Positions 1-10,032 of a stretch of 64,000 nt of DNA are shown here, in pieces (the first letter of the stretch is position 1; every line of letters begins with the position of its first letter). Made by a program: the position numbers and the translations under genes. The stretch comes from Oceanihabitans sp. 2_MG-2023. Lineage in GTDB: Bacteria > Bacteroidota > Bacteroidia > Flavobacteriales > Flavobacteriaceae. Location of the stretch: assembly GCF_030547245.1 (NCBI RefSeq), contig NZ_JAUOQT010000002.1, positions 62,001-126,000 on the forward strand, in the 5' to 3' direction. The notes below the pieces were generated by a model that saw nothing but the letters and a program-made list of their open reading frames with translations, searched no databases and was not told the DNA's origin.

Positions 1-1398
1 ATCTCTAAGCTCGTAAATAGTAGAAGTAGTGAAAGTGCTTATGCTGCTTAATTTTTTGTCTAATTTATCTGGTAGATGGAATCCATATTTTAAGTTATCT
101 AAAGAAGAAATAATAAAAGTAAGTTGTGCGCCAATATTATCGTGCAAATCTCTTGAAATTCGTAAACGTTGTTCTTGCAGTCTATTTTGCGTTTCAATTT
201 TTGCTAATGCTTCTTTAAGGTCGTTCTCTTTTTTAAGTTGTTGGTTTTTTAATTTTTGTTGGTTATAAAATAAATAACCTAAAAACCCAAGAATTACTGT
301 TACTGCTATTAGCAAGAAAATTTGATAATTTCTTTGCTGTATTGTCAAGCTTTGTTCTGCTATATTTGCTCTTTGTGTTAAAATCTCTTTTTCTTTTCTT
401 TCTGTCTCATATTCAATTTCTAATTCGGCTATTTTACTATTAGTATTCACATTAGAAACACTATCTTTTAATTTGTTAAAGATTAGGTTATACTTCAAGG
501 CTTCTTTATAGTTTTTCAAAGAATCATAACTTTTATACAAATACTCTGCAGCATATTTTTGTAAGGGAAAATACTTGTATGTATTAGATAATTGGAAAGC
601 TTGATCAAAATGAAAAGCGGCTTTATTAAATTCTTTTTTCGCAAAAAATAAGTCTCCAAAATATAGTTTAGAATCTGTAATACCATACACATCATTTCTT
701 TGCTCTCTAATCTGTAAAGAGCTGTCTAAATACTTTTCGGCAAGGCTAAACTTCTCTGTATTTAAATATACATTTGCTATATGTGAGTAACCAAAAGGAA
801 TGCTTACACTATCTTTAATATGCTTTCTAAATTTTAATGATTTCTCATGATAATACAGTGCGCTATCCCATTGTTTTTTTAAACCATGCAACACACCATA
901 ATTATCATAAGCACTATAAAGTCGATCAAGGTTATCGTTATACTTCTCCCTAATTTTAATGCCTTTCTGCATATAAGCAAACGCTTTTTTTAAATCTCTG
1001 TATTTTAATTTCCAACCCAAATCACTATATAAATCGCCTATTTTAATTTGCTTATTAAATTTTTCATAGATTCTAATAGACTGTAAAGACAACTGAAGCG
1101 CTTCTTCATTTTTTGAAGTAAAATGCAATGCTAATATTTTTTGTTCAATAGATGCTGCTAATAGTAGACTGTCGTTTATTTCCTTAGATAAAAATATAGC
1201 CTTATCTGCTAATTTTTCAAAAACAGCAATATTACCAACAGCCTTATCATATGGTATTTGTAATATCTCCCGTATTTGATTTTCTTTGGAATATTTAGCA
1301 ATAGAAATAGTTAAACTATCTAAATAGTTATTTTGAGAGATTGCATTATGCAAAAAAAACAAAACAATAAATGTAAAAAAATATCTTTTTGAATTCAC
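1..1398 (-). CDS. TPR-containing sensor histidine kinase, 3' end outside the window
   Basis: An open frame of 466 codons runs off the left edge on the minus strand. I place the start at a GTG (1398-1396) because it opens directly into a signal peptide (NSKRYFFTFIVLF, then HNAISQ). Roughly residues 40-330 read as TPR-like helical repeats. A single membrane segment follows (IFLLIAVTVILGFLGYLFY), then a coiled coil and an H-box of the HisKA_3 type (RISRDLHDNIGAQL). This is the layout of the Bacteroidota periplasmic-TPR kinases that phosphorylate LuxR/LytR-type regulators. The ATPase domain and any partner regulator lie outside the window. Confidence 0.85.
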   Translation of the reverse strand, partial: MNSKRYFFTFIVLFFLHNAISQNNYLDSLTISIAKYSKENQIREILQIPYDKAVGNIAVFEKLADKAIFLSKEINDSLLLAASIEQKILALHFTSKNEEALQLSLQSIRIYEKFNKQIKIGDLYSDLGWKLKYRDLKKAFAYMQKGIKIREKYNDNLDRLYSAYDNYGVLHGLKKQWDSALYYHEKSLKFRKHIKDSVSIPFGYSHIANVYLNTEKFSLAEKYLDSSLQIREQRNDVYGITDSKLYFGDLFFAKKEFNKAAFHFDQAFQLSNTYKYFPLQKYAAEYLYKSYDSLKNYKEALKYNLIFNKLKDSVSNVNTNSKIAELEIEYETERKEKEILTQRANIAEQSLTIQQRNYQIFLLIAVTVILGFLGYLFYNQQKLKNQQLKKENDLKEALAKIETQNRLQEQRLRISRDLHDNIGAQLTFIISSLDNLKYGFHLPDKLDKKLSSISTFTTSTIYELRD

Positions 1399-1432
1399 AG
1401 AATAATAAAATGAAAATTATAATAGTAGTTAT

Positions 1433-1488
1433 AAAAAAAAGCATCAACTACAATAACTTAACTAATTAAGATTGTGATCGATGCTTTT
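1433..1488 (-). terminator. Rho-independent terminator downstream of the 1717-2238 gene
   Basis: The arms AAAAGCATC (1437-1445) and GATGCTTTT (1480-1488) pair and are extended by an imperfect inner stem. On the minus strand the hairpin is followed by a run of T. It lies between the small lipoprotein gene and the kinase gene. Confidence 0.6.
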
Positions 1489-1563
1489 ATAGATAATTGA
1501 TTAATAGCAAGTTAAATGTAATGTAATTTGTTAAACTATTCTATTTTTTTCGACAAAACGATT

Positions 1564-1605
1564 ATAAAAAAGATGAAGCGTAATAAATTAAATTATAACG
1601 CTTCA
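1564..1605 (-). terminator. Second hairpin downstream of the 1717-2238 gene
   Basis: The arms TGAAGCGT (1574-1581) and ACGCTTCA (1598-1605) form a stem that on the minus strand is followed by TCTTTTTT. With the 1433-1488 hairpin it makes up most of the 318-base gene-free stretch 1399-1716; I see no other feature there apart from a 14-mer at 1499-1512 (see findings). Confidence 0.6.
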
Positions 1606-1716
1606 CCTAGAAATCTTAACAACGATACTATTTATTTTTAAGATCCCTCTATGTAATTAAACAATTACACAGGCGTATTTAACGACTAAATAGCGCTTTA
1701 AATATTATTATAAAAC

Positions 1717-2238
1717 TTAATCAAAATTAGCTCTAAAAGTTCCTTCTGTAATCATTTTAGTAGTCATTGCATCTGCATTATAACCTTCAAAAGAAAAAGT
1801 TCCTTCAACAGTTGTTCCATCATCAGAAGTTATTTCAATAGTACCAGAATCTAAAGTTCCTAAAGCTGCGGTTGCAAAATTAGAAGCCCATGAATTTAAA
1901 GCTGGTGAAATCTCTAAATACTGAATTCCGTTTTGGTTAGTAAGGCTATCGCCAGTTACATACGTACCAACTCCATTATAATTTGGTAAAGTAATGGAGA
2001 TTGTGTTCCCGCTATTATCCCCTCCTTGAACAGCTAAAACACCATTAGTAGATTGCGCTCCTACAATAACCGATGGATCTTGAGCAGCAGAAAAATTTGA
2101 ACCACCAACTTTAGCTGTTAAATATTCATCTCCACTTCCTCCTCCACTGCTTCCTCCATTATCATCGTTGGAACATGAAGTTAATGTTACTAGTGACACT
2201 GCCATTACAAATAGCATAATTTGTTTTAATTTTCTCAT
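1717..2238 (-). CDS. Small surface lipoprotein, DUF6252-like
   Basis: 173 residues. A lipoprotein signal peptide ends in LTSC, followed by SNDDNGG, an Asp/Asn-rich stretch of the kind that acts as a surface-export signal in Bacteroidota. A Ser/Gly linker follows, then a predicted all-beta domain. The closing pattern (GTIEITSDDGTTVEGTFSFEGYN...EGTFRANF) resembles the DUF6252 lipoprotein family, whose function is unknown. It stands alone, with two hairpins downstream and GSCFA and alaS upstream on the same strand. The family call is from memory of the pattern, so it is moderate. Confidence 0.7.
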   Translation of the reverse strand: MRKLKQIMLFVMAVSLVTLTSCSNDDNGGSSGGGSGDEYLTAKVGGSNFSAAQDPSVIVGAQSTNGVLAVQGGDNSGNTISITLPNYNGVGTYVTGDSLTNQNGIQYLEISPALNSWASNFATAALGTLDSGTIEITSDDGTTVEGTFSFEGYNADAMTTKMITEGTFRANFD

Positions 2239-2318
2239 TGTTGCTTATTTTATTGATTATTAATAAGACAAAATTGCAACAAAAGGAATGTGTAAACAAT
2301 ACGATGAATTACGTATAT

Positions 2319-3269
2319 TTAGAATACGATATGCGAAAACTTAGAATGAAGTATTTTTTGCTTTTCTTTTAATTGTTTTAAAAATTGCTGATGTGCATTC
2401 GAATTAGCGTGGAATGGTTTATGCTGAATCCCCTTTTGAATAACAGCAACTTCTTGCATTGTTTTTGATGTTTCAGAAGAAATCCAGACTTGCTGAAACG
2501 CATTCCAAATATAATCTACTGCTACATTATTAGGATGTATCATGTCCTCTTTATAAAAACGATAATCTCTAAGTTCGTCTAGCATGATTTCGTAAGACGG
2601 AAAATATTGTATTTGATTTTCGGCTTCCACCAAATTATGAATTGCAGTGATTAAATGCGCCTTACTTTGGGTGTTTTGAATAAAACCATCTTTAACATGT
2701 CTAACCGGAGAAACCGTAAAAACAACTGAAACTTTACTATTTACGCTTTTTATTTTACCAATCATATTTTCAAGAGAAGCTACAATTTCTGGAACAGTAA
2801 GTAATTCTTTTTGAAACTCTTTTTGAGGCACTTTGTGACAATTAGCGACAATACTTAGATTTTTAAGATGCCTGTACACCCATGCTGTTCCCAAAGTAAT
2901 AATAATATGAGTTGCTTTGTTTATTTGTTCTTTTGTTCTTTCAATCTGTGTATTTAAATTTTCTAACAAAACTTCTTTAGACACATTACTTAATTTAGAG
3001 TGTGCGTCGTAACAATGCCATTGCTCGTTATGAAAAAAAACATCTTCGTCGGAATAGACTTTTCCCTGAATTGCATTAACAACTAAAGATGCAATAGCTT
3101 TTGGATGGAATAGAATCCCGAAAGGATTTACCGCAGATTGAAACTTAAAGTAGCCAAACTTATCTCCTATGTTTTCTGAAAAACACGAACCCAAAAGCAA
3201 GAGGTTAGCGTTATAATCTATTAGATTATCTTTCTCTTGCTTTAGTGGTATTTGTGTTTGAAGTTTCAT
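2319..3269 (-). CDS. GSCFA-domain protein
   Basis: 316 residues. The family signature is near the N-terminus (LLLLGSCFSENIG, about residues 24-36), followed by NPFGILFHP and later THIIITLGTAWVY and VVFTVSPVRH, the conserved blocks of the bacterial GSCFA family. The family has an SGNH-hydrolase-like fold and is often next to alaS in flavobacteria, as here (33 bp downstream of alaS, same strand). No signal peptide is visible, so it is probably cytoplasmic. The substrate is unknown. Confidence 0.85.
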   Translation of the reverse strand: MKLQTQIPLKQEKDNLIDYNANLLLLGSCFSENIGDKFGYFKFQSAVNPFGILFHPKAIASLVVNAIQGKVYSDEDVFFHNEQWHCYDAHSKLSNVSKEVLLENLNTQIERTKEQINKATHIIITLGTAWVYRHLKNLSIVANCHKVPQKEFQKELLTVPEIVASLENMIGKIKSVNSKVSVVFTVSPVRHVKDGFIQNTQSKAHLITAIHNLVEAENQIQYFPSYEIMLDELRDYRFYKEDMIHPNNVAVDYIWNAFQQVWISSETSKTMQEVAVIQKGIQHKPFHANSNAHQQFLKQLKEKQKILHSKFSHIVF

Positions 3270-3302
3270 AATAGATTCTGCATCAATAGCAGAATTTCCA
3301 TA

Positions 3303-5918
3303 TTATTCTATATATTTTTTTGCTTCACTAAGCGCTATCGCTATTCCTCCTGGGTTTTTCCCTCCAGCAGTAGCAAAGAAAGGTTGTCCTCCACCACCTC
3401 CTTGAATATGCTTACCTAGTTCTCTAACTACAGTTCCTGCATTTAAGTCTTTTTTGGCCACTAACTCTTTAGAAATATAGCATGAAAGCAGTGCTTTTCC
3501 ATTTTGTTCGGTTGCAAATAACAAAAATAAATTGGTTTGATTTTGTCCTAAATTAAAACATACATCTTTAATTCCTGCAGCATCTAAATCTAGTTTTTTA
3601 GCTAAAAACTGAATCCCATTAACTTCAGACAATTCCTTTTTTAAATCACCAATAACATTTTTAGCTTTTTCTTTTAGTAAGCTTTCAATTTGCTTTTTTA
3701 AATCGGTATTTTCGGTTTGCAAGTTTTGTAATGCTTTTACCGGTTCTTTTGCATTGTTTAATAAATCTTTCATTTCAAAATACGCTCTGTTATTTTCAAA
3801 ATAAAAATCTTTAACCGCATCATTAGTTATCGCTTCAATTCTTCTAATACCCGAAGCTACTGCCCCTTCTGAAGTAATTTTAAAATGCCAAATATCTCCT
3901 GTATTCTTAACATGAGTACCTCCACAAAGTTCAATAGATTGCCCAAAACGAATCGTACGAACAGCATCTCCATATTTTTCACCAAAGAGCGCCATGGCAC
4001 CTTCTTCAAGTGCTTTTTCCATAGACACGTTTCTATTTTCTTGTAATGCTAATTTTCCATCAATTCTAGCATTTACAAAATTTTCTACATCTCTCAATTC
4101 ATCTACTGTTAGCTTAGAGAAATGTGAAAAATCAAAACGTAAATATTTAGAGTGTACAGCAGAACCTTTTTGTTCTACATGCTCTCCTAAAACTTCGCGT
4201 AATGCTTGATGCAATAAGTGTGTTGCTGTATGGTTACACTCGGTTCTATAGCGTTGTTTAGCATCTACAGTAGCTTCAAAAGTTTGATACACATCACTTG
4301 GTAACTCTTTAGTTATATGAATTATTATATTGTTTTCTTTCTTGGTATCTACAATATAAAATACATTTCCTTTGCTAGATTCTATATAACCTTTATCTCC
4401 AACTTGTCCTCCACCTTCTGCATAAAAAGGGGTTAAGTTAAATACTAATTGGTATAATTCGCCATCCTTTTTAGAAACGACTTTACGGTATTTTGTAATT
4501 TTAACCTTTGCATTTAATTGGTCATAGCCAATAAACTCTTGATCTTCATCCTCTATTAAAACGGTCCAATCGTCAGATTTCAATTCCGAAGCCTCACGAC
4601 CTCTACCTTGTTGTTCTTTTAATCGTTTATTGAATTCTCCTTTGTTATACGAAAACCCTTTTTCACGTAAAATCAAATCGGTTAAATCTTCAGGAAAACC
4701 ATAAGTATCTTTAAGTTCAAAAACCTTTGAACCAGAAACTTGTTTATCTGTAGCATTATCAACAATACGATCTAAAATAGCCAAACCTTGATCTAATGTT
4801 CTTAAAAACGAAGCTTCTTCCTCTTTAATCACATTTTCAATCAATTGTTTTTGCGCTTTAAGTTCTGGAAAAGCGGTTCCCATTTTTTTACTTAATACAT
4901 CTACTAGTCTATAAATAAAAGGTTCTTTTTTATCTAGGAAAGTAAATCCGTAACGTACCGCACGACGTAAAATTCTACGAATAACATATCCAGCTCCAGT
5001 ATTACTTGGTAATTGTCCGTCTGCAATAGAAAATGCTACTGCACGAACATGATCGGATATTACACGAATAGCGATATCTGTTTTTTCGTCTTTACCGTAA
5101 TTTTTATCGGTAATGGTTTCAATTTCACGAATTATAGGTGTAAAAACATCGGTATCGTAGTTAGATTGCACATTTTGTAACACCATACAAAGACGTTCGA
5201 ACCCCATGCCGGTATCAATATGCTTGTTTGGTAAATTTTCAAGCGAACCGTTAGCTTTTCGGTTGTATTGCATAAATACTAGATTCCAGATTTCGACAAC
5301 TTGTGGATGGTCCATATTTACTAAAGACTTACCATCAACTTTAGCTTTTTCTTCAGCTGAACGGATATCTACATGAATTTCACTACAAGGTCCACAAGGC
5401 CCTTGCTCTCCCATTTCCCAAAAATTATCTTTTTTGTTACCTTTTAAAATACGATCTTCAGAGATATATTGCTTCCAAATATCATATGCTTCTGTATCCA
5501 TTTCAAGTTTATCTGCATCTTCGCTTCCTTCAAAAACAGTTACATACAAAATATCCTTATCAATTTTATATACATCAACCAAAAGCTCCCAAGCCCAAGC
5601 TATTGCTTCCTTTTTAAAATAATCACCAAAAGACCAGTTACCTAACATTTCAAACAAAGTATGGTGATAGGTATCATAACCAACCTCCTCCAAATCATTA
5701 TGTTTACCAGAAACACGTAGACACTTTTGACTATCTGTAAGTCTAGTATTTTTTGGCTCGCCATTACCTAAAAAGTACTCTTTAAAAGGAGCCATTCCAG
5801 AATTTACAAACATTAATGTTGGGTCATCTTTTAAAACCATTGGTGCAGATGGTACGATGCTATGCTTTTTTTCTTCAAAAAAACTTAAAAATTTTGAGCG
5901 AATATCTTGAGACTTCAT
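3303..5918 (-). CDS. alaS: Alanyl-tRNA synthetase
   Basis: 871 residues, full length for bacterial AlaS. In order: the class II catalytic core from the N-terminus ([30 protein letters not shown]), the tRNA-recognition region, the editing domain with zinc-binding HTATHLLH and CGGTH, a coiled coil, and the glycine-rich C-Ala domain ([14 protein letters not shown]). It charges tRNA-Ala with alanine and clears mischarged Ser/Gly. It is divergent from the M23 peptidase operon and probably reads into the GSCFA gene. A TATTTTTG element on the minus strand (6029-6036) is a possible -7 box. Confidence 0.98.
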   Translation of the reverse strand: MKSQDIRSKFLSFFEEKKHSIVPSAPMVLKDDPTLMFVNSGMAPFKEYFLGNGEPKNTRLTDSQKCLRVSGKHNDLEEVGYDTYHHTLFEMLGNWSFGDYFKKEAIAWAWELLVDVYKIDKDILYVTVFEGSEDADKLEMDTEAYDIWKQYISEDRILKGNKKDNFWEMGEQGPCGPCSEIHVDIRSAEEKAKVDGKSLVNMDHPQVVEIWNLVFMQYNRKANGSLENLPNKHIDTGMGFERLCMVLQNVQSNYDTDVFTPIIREIETITDKNYGKDEKTDIAIRVISDHVRAVAFSIADGQLPSNTGAGYVIRRILRRAVRYGFTFLDKKEPFIYRLVDVLSKKMGTAFPELKAQKQLIENVIKEEEASFLRTLDQGLAILDRIVDNATDKQVSGSKVFELKDTYGFPEDLTDLILREKGFSYNKGEFNKRLKEQQGRGREASELKSDDWTVLIEDEDQEFIGYDQLNAKVKITKYRKVVSKKDGELYQLVFNLTPFYAEGGGQVGDKGYIESSKGNVFYIVDTKKENNIIIHITKELPSDVYQTFEATVDAKQRYRTECNHTATHLLHQALREVLGEHVEQKGSAVHSKYLRFDFSHFSKLTVDELRDVENFVNARIDGKLALQENRNVSMEKALEEGAMALFGEKYGDAVRTIRFGQSIELCGGTHVKNTGDIWHFKITSEGAVASGIRRIEAITNDAVKDFYFENNRAYFEMKDLLNNAKEPVKALQNLQTENTDLKKQIESLLKEKAKNVIGDLKKELSEVNGIQFLAKKLDLDAAGIKDVCFNLGQNQTNLFLLFATEQNGKALLSCYISKELVAKKDLNAGTVVRELGKHIQGGGGGQPFFATAGGKNPGGIAIALSEAKKYIE

Positions 5919-5949
5919 TTGTTTTTTAATAATCTTTGATGTTGTTAAA

Positions 5950-5981
5950 TTGTCTTAATTACAAAACAATTTTTATCTTTG
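5950..5981 (+). promoter_or_regulatory. Promoter of the M23/LemA/TPM operon
   Basis: TTG (5950-5952) and TATCTTTG (5974-5981), 21 bp apart, match the Bacteroidota housekeeping pattern (-33 TTG, -7 TAnnTTTG). It lies about 70 bp before the ATG at 6051. Confidence 0.6.
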
Positions 5982-6050
5982 GTCGTTAGCTAATAAATAT
6001 TAAATAGAATCTCTATTTATATTTCATGCAAAAATAGTATAAATTATATA

Positions 6051-7022
6051 ATGAGTAAGGTAAAATATTATTATGATTCTGAAACGCTTTCATATAGAAA
6101 GATTGAGCGTAAAAAACGACGTACTTTTAAGTACATAACTGTTTTTTTTAGTGCAGCAGCTTTGTTTGGTTTGTTTTTCCTTTTTATTGCTAGTAATTAC
6201 TTTGAATCTCCTAAAGAAAAAGCTTTAAATAGAGAATTACAGAATTTAAAATTAAATTTTGATTTACTAAATAAAAAATTTGATGAAGCAGAAGCTGTTT
6301 TAGCAAACGTAGAAGATAGAGATAATAATATTTATAGACATTATTTTGAAGCAAACCCAATCCCTGAAGAACAACGCAAAGCAGGTTTTGGAGGAATCAA
6401 TAGATACAAAAGCTTTGAAGGTTATGACAATTCTAAACTAATTATAGAAAGTAACAAACGTATTGATAGATTGCAAAAGCGAATTGTTGTACAATCTAAA
6501 TCTCTAGACGAAATAGCAATTCTTGCTACAGAAAAAGAAAAACTTCTAGCTGCAATTCCTGCCATTCAACCTGTAAGAAATGAAGACTTAACACGTATGG
6601 CTTCTGGATATGGTATGCGAACAGATCCTTTTACCAAAGCTCGAAAAATGCATTGGGGGATGGATTTTACAGCTCCAAGAGGAACACCTATTTATGCTGC
6701 AGGAGATGGTGTTGTAGAACGTGCCGACAGCAATGCAGCAGGTTATGGAAAGCATATAAGAATTGATCATGGCTATGGATATGTTTCCTTATATGCACAC
6801 ATGTACAAATACAATGTTAGAAAAAATCAAAAAGTAAAACGTGGAGATTTAATTGGTTTTGTAGGCAGTACAGGAAGAAGTGAAGCACCGCATTTACACT
6901 ACGAAGTTTTTAAAGACGAACAACGCATAAACCCTATAAACTTTTACTATGGCAGTTTAACTGCCGAAGAGTTTAATGAGTTATTAAAACATGCAAGTTT
7001 GGAAAATCAATCTCTAGATTAA
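6051..7022 (+). CDS. M23 family metallopeptidase, membrane-anchored
   Basis: 323 residues. A short basic cytoplasmic tail is followed by one transmembrane segment (about 27-50), then a coiled-coil region (about 60-170) and a C-terminal LytM/peptidase M23 domain. The zinc ligands are visible: HWGMDF (H-x3-D) and HLHYE (HxH), so the domain looks active rather than a degenerate activator. It probably trims peptidoglycan cross-links in the periplasm. Its stop codon overlaps the start of the MerR-type gene (TAATG), so the two are co-translated. The alaS/M23 divergent arrangement is common in flavobacteria. Confidence 0.9.
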   Translation: MSKVKYYYDSETLSYRKIERKKRRTFKYITVFFSAAALFGLFFLFIASNYFESPKEKALNRELQNLKLNFDLLNKKFDEAEAVLANVEDRDNNIYRHYFEANPIPEEQRKAGFGGINRYKSFEGYDNSKLIIESNKRIDRLQKRIVVQSKSLDEIAILATEKEKLLAAIPAIQPVRNEDLTRMASGYGMRTDPFTKARKMHWGMDFTAPRGTPIYAAGDGVVERADSNAAGYGKHIRIDHGYGYVSLYAHMYKYNVRKNQKVKRGDLIGFVGSTGRSEAPHLHYEVFKDEQRINPINFYYGSLTAEEFNELLKHASLENQSLD

Positions 7023-7351
7023 TGTTTATAGAACTACCCGAAAAACGATATTATGGTATTGGCGAAGTTGCCAAGGCTTTTGGTGTAAACACCTCATTAA
7101 TTCGTTTCTGGGAAAAAGAATTTGATGTTTTAAAGCCAAAAAAAAATGCCAAAGGCAACAGAAAATTTACTCCAGAAGACATAAACAATCTAAAACTTAT
7201 ATATCATTTAGTAAAAGAAAGAGGATTTACTCTTGAAGGTGCCAAAACACACTTAAAAGAAGAAAAACAAAAAACACTAACTAATTTCGATATAATCAGT
7301 AAATTAGAAGGAATTAAAAATCAATTAACTAAAATAAAAGAACAACTTTAA
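7022..7351 (+). CDS. MerR-family transcriptional regulator, short
   Basis: 109 residues. It has the winged-helix MerR DNA-binding domain (YYGIGEVAKAFGVNTSLIRFWEKEFDVLKP, then KGNRKFTPEDI) and a short helical C-terminus, with no effector domain and no Cys cluster. It therefore probably does not sense metal ions. The start overlaps the stop of the M23 gene by one base. Short MerR proteins next to M23 and LemA genes are typical of flavobacteria. Its target is unknown. Confidence 0.88.
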   Translation: MFIELPEKRYYGIGEVAKAFGVNTSLIRFWEKEFDVLKPKKNAKGNRKFTPEDINNLKLIYHLVKERGFTLEGAKTHLKEEKQKTLTNFDIISKLEGIKNQLTKIKEQL

Positions 7352-7362
7352 AACGAACAATT

Positions 7363-7962
7363 ATGAAAAAAGTACTTATTCCGTTAATAATATTAGGCTT
7401 AATTGCTTTTGCAATATTTAAATGGGGAGTTGGAATTAATAATGAAATTATTGAAAAAGAAGGTCTTGCTTTAGCGCAATGGGCAAATGTAGAAAGCTCT
7501 TACCAACGTAGAGCAGATTTAATTCCTAATCTAGTATCTACAGTAAAAGGATATGCAGATCATGAGAAAGAAACCTTAGAAGCTGTAATAAAAGCTAGAG
7601 CGGAAGCTACTAAACCAACTATTAATTTAGATGAAAGTGCGTTAACCCCTGAAAACATGGCTAAATTTCAACAAGCACAACAAGGATTAAGTGGTGCTTT
7701 ATCAAGACTTTTAGTTTCTGTAGAACGCTACCCAGAATTAAAAGCAGACCAGAGCTTTTTAGAATTACAGAGTCAGTTAGAAGGAACAGAAAATAGAATC
7801 AATGTAGAGCGCAATAGATTTAATGAACTTGCAGGAGCTTATAATATTTTTATTCAAAAATTCCCTACAAATCTAGTTGCTGGATTTATAAACAAACAAG
7901 GACTAGGATTATTTAAATCTGCTCCAGGTAGTGAAAATGCACCAGAAGTAGATTTTAACTAA
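7363..7962 (+). CDS. LemA family protein
   Basis: 199 residues. An N-terminal transmembrane segment (about 4-22) is followed by the LemA helical domain with the conserved blocks QWANVESSYQRRADLIPNLVSTVKGYA, then LSRLLVSVERYPELKA, and NRFNELAGAYN near the C-terminus. It is predicted to be anchored in the inner membrane. LemA and TPM-domain genes occur together in many bacteria, as they do here; the molecular role is not settled. It lies 11 bp after the MerR gene in one operon. Confidence 0.93.
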   Translation: MKKVLIPLIILGLIAFAIFKWGVGINNEIIEKEGLALAQWANVESSYQRRADLIPNLVSTVKGYADHEKETLEAVIKARAEATKPTINLDESALTPENMAKFQQAQQGLSGALSRLLVSVERYPELKADQSFLELQSQLEGTENRINVERNRFNELAGAYNIFIQKFPTNLVAGFINKQGLGLFKSAPGSENAPEVDFN

Positions 7963-7967
7963 AAATC

Positions 7968-8408
7968 ATGTCTAACAAAGTAGAAGACTTTTTAAGCACC
8001 ATAGAAGAGCAAGAAGTTGTTGAAGCTATTCGTTTAGCCGAAAAAAACACCTCTGGAGAAATACGTGTACATATTGAAAACACTTTTAAAGGCGACATAG
8101 AAAATCGTGCTTTAGAAGTGTTTTCTATTTTAAAAATGCATAATACTAGATTACAAAATGGGGTTTTAATTTATGTTGCTGTACAAAACAAAGCATTTGC
8201 TATTTATGGAGATAAAGGCATTCATGATTTGGTAGGAGCAGACTTTTGGAACCATACCAAAACAACCATTGCTAATCATTTTAAATCTGGGAACTTTAAG
8301 CAAGGACTAGTAGATGGTATTTTACATGCAGGGGAACAATTAAAAAAACATTTCCCTATCGCTAATTTAGATTCGAATGAGCTCTCTAACGAAATTTCGA
8401 AAGGTTAA
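7968..8408 (+). CDS. TPM-domain protein, cytoplasmic form
   Basis: 146 residues with no signal peptide or membrane segment. The TPM (YgcG-like) fold is indicated by AIRLAEKNTSGEIRVHIE, then GVLIYVAVQNKAFAIYGDKGIHDLVG and the HFKSGNFKQGLVDGI block. It lies 5 bp after lemA and 6 bp before a second TPM gene, so it is part of the same transcript. Pairing of a soluble and an exported TPM protein is common in Bacteroidota. Confidence 0.9.
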   Translation: MSNKVEDFLSTIEEQEVVEAIRLAEKNTSGEIRVHIENTFKGDIENRALEVFSILKMHNTRLQNGVLIYVAVQNKAFAIYGDKGIHDLVGADFWNHTKTTIANHFKSGNFKQGLVDGILHAGEQLKKHFPIANLDSNELSNEISKG

Positions 8409-8414
8409 AAAAAC

Positions 8415-9263
8415 ATGAAGTATTTAGTTCGTTTTTTTCAGTTTACACATAGAAAATATAGTTTTCTTGCTTTATGCTTTGCATTATTCTCTTTTGGAAA
8501 CATTGCTGCACAATATGATATACCTGAAACACCAGAATTTCAAACTAGTGTTTACGATTACATTAGCATGCTTTCCTCTAACGAAAAAACTGCTTTAGAA
8601 AATAAATTAATTAAATATTCAGACACTACATCGACACAAATAGTAGTTGGAATCATACCAACAACCAAAGGTGAAAACATCATGTATTTAGCCACACAAT
8701 GGGCTCATAAATGGGGTATTGGTGGTAGCAAAGAAAAAGATAACGGTGTTTTTATTTTACTAGCTAGAGATGATAGAAAGATTGCCATTGCAACTGGTTA
8801 TGGTGTTGAGCATTTATTAACAGATGCGATGTCTAAACGAATTATTGAAAGGGATATTATTCCTTATTTTAAACAAAACGATTACTACGGTGGTTTAAAT
8901 AGAGGCGCCGATGCTATTTTTGAAATTTTAACTGGCGAATATCAAGGTTCAAGACAGTCTAGTTCTGGGGAATTCCCGATTGGTTTTTTTATACTCCTTT
9001 TTATCATCTTTATTATTGTTTTAATTTCTATTTCTAAAAATAGACCTAGAGGCGGTAATGGCACTGATCATTTTGGAGGAGGTAGTAATACCACTCGAGG
9101 TATTTTAGAAGCAATCATATTAAGCAACTCTGGTCGTGGAGGGTATAGAAGCGGTTCTGGTGGTTTTGGCGGTGGCTTTGGTGGCGGAAGTTCTGGAGGT
9201 GGCTTTGGTGGTGGCTTCGGAGGTGGCGGCTTTGGAGGTGGAGGCGCTTCTGGAGGATGGTAG
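8415..9263 (+). CDS. TPM-domain protein with Gly-rich tail, exported
   Basis: 282 residues. A signal peptide ends near NIAAQ and is followed by a TPM domain (TQIVVGIIPTTKG; WGIGGSKEKDNGVFILLARDDRKIAIATGYGVEH). A transmembrane segment follows (about 190-207), then a C-terminal tail of roughly 50 residues made almost only of Gly, Phe and Ser, as is usual for YgcG-type proteins. The catalytic domain should face the periplasm. It is the last gene of the M23/MerR/LemA/TPM operon, and I see no clear terminator before the convergent gene at 9313. Confidence 0.9.
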   Translation: MKYLVRFFQFTHRKYSFLALCFALFSFGNIAAQYDIPETPEFQTSVYDYISMLSSNEKTALENKLIKYSDTTSTQIVVGIIPTTKGENIMYLATQWAHKWGIGGSKEKDNGVFILLARDDRKIAIATGYGVEHLLTDAMSKRIIERDIIPYFKQNDYYGGLNRGADAIFEILTGEYQGSRQSSSGEFPIGFFILLFIIFIIVLISISKNRPRGGNGTDHFGGGSNTTRGILEAIILSNSGRGGYRSGSGGFGGGFGGGSSGGGFGGGFGGGGFGGGGASGGW

Positions 9264-9312
9264 CCCTGTGTTAAAACTTCGGACTAAGACTGTTATAAGT
9301 TCAGAAAAAAAA

Positions 9313-9897
9313 TTATTTCTTAGAACCTGACCAATAATATATTTCTTCTTTATCGTCATATTTATACAACATCCCTTCTTTTGGCTTGCCTGCCGAAACA
9401 ACTTTATATGTAATTTTACTATTCTCTTGATAAAGTTTATCACAATCAAATGTTTTATTTAAACATTTATTTTTGGCTTTAGTATTGCCAAAATAATTAA
9501 CCCAAACCATTTCTTTTGGTATATCAAGCCCATCTAAATATTCTAAAATTATTTGTGCTTTTTTATTTGAAGCTTTCATATTTACACCTTCATTTTCATG
9601 AGAATCATGATGAACCTCAATTAAGACCACAAATTCTTTCTTGATAAGTTTTACAATTTTTTTATCTATTATTTTTTTATCTCTATTAGAAATCACTTCT
9701 GTTTTTGAAGTAATACTAATTGGTAACTTATTGTCTTTTAATAATAAATCACATGAAATTATTTTCCAATCTAAAATATCCTCTGCATGACATTTCACAT
9801 AACATTTTCCTAACTGTGGATTTACTGGAAGTCCATTATTTTGAGACCAACAATTAATGGAATAGATAAAGAGAAAAAATGTAATAATTTTATACAT
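9313..9897 (-). CDS. Exported protein with OmpA-like C-terminal region
   Basis: 194 residues. A signal peptide (IITFFLFIYSINCWSQ) is followed by LGKCYVKC, similar to the GKCYAKC blocks of flavobacterial OmpA-family outer membrane proteins. The stretch IEVHHDSHENEGVNMKASNKKAQIILEYL, then a G-N turn, looks like a small OmpA-type peptidoglycan-binding fold. The protein is short, so it may be a cut-down relative of those OmpA proteins. It is convergent with the TPM operon and appears to stand alone. The function is not known. Confidence 0.6.
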   Translation of the reverse strand: MYKIITFFLFIYSINCWSQNNGLPVNPQLGKCYVKCHAEDILDWKIISCDLLLKDNKLPISITSKTEVISNRDKKIIDKKIVKLIKKEFVVLIEVHHDSHENEGVNMKASNKKAQIILEYLDGLDIPKEMVWVNYFGNTKAKNKCLNKTFDCDKLYQENSKITYKVVSAGKPKEGMLYKYDDKEEIYYWSGSKK

Positions 9898-10032
9898 AAA
9901 GAATAATTGAAAAATGTAAGTTACTAAAAAAAAGAACTGTTTATTTTTTAGTGAAACTTTAAAAACAAAAAAGACATAACATAGAAGATTTTTCTTTTAT
10001 ATTATGCCTATTCTTTAATAATTTATATTTTG

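Noticed and set aside
6588-6770. A minus-strand open frame inside the M23 peptidase gene
   Set aside because: Shadow of the zinc-site region; no coding character.
9120-9449. Open frames in both directions over the Gly-rich tail of the TPM protein
   Set aside because: They arise from the low-complexity Gly codons; composition is Ala/Thr/Ser or Val/Ala rich with no domain pattern.
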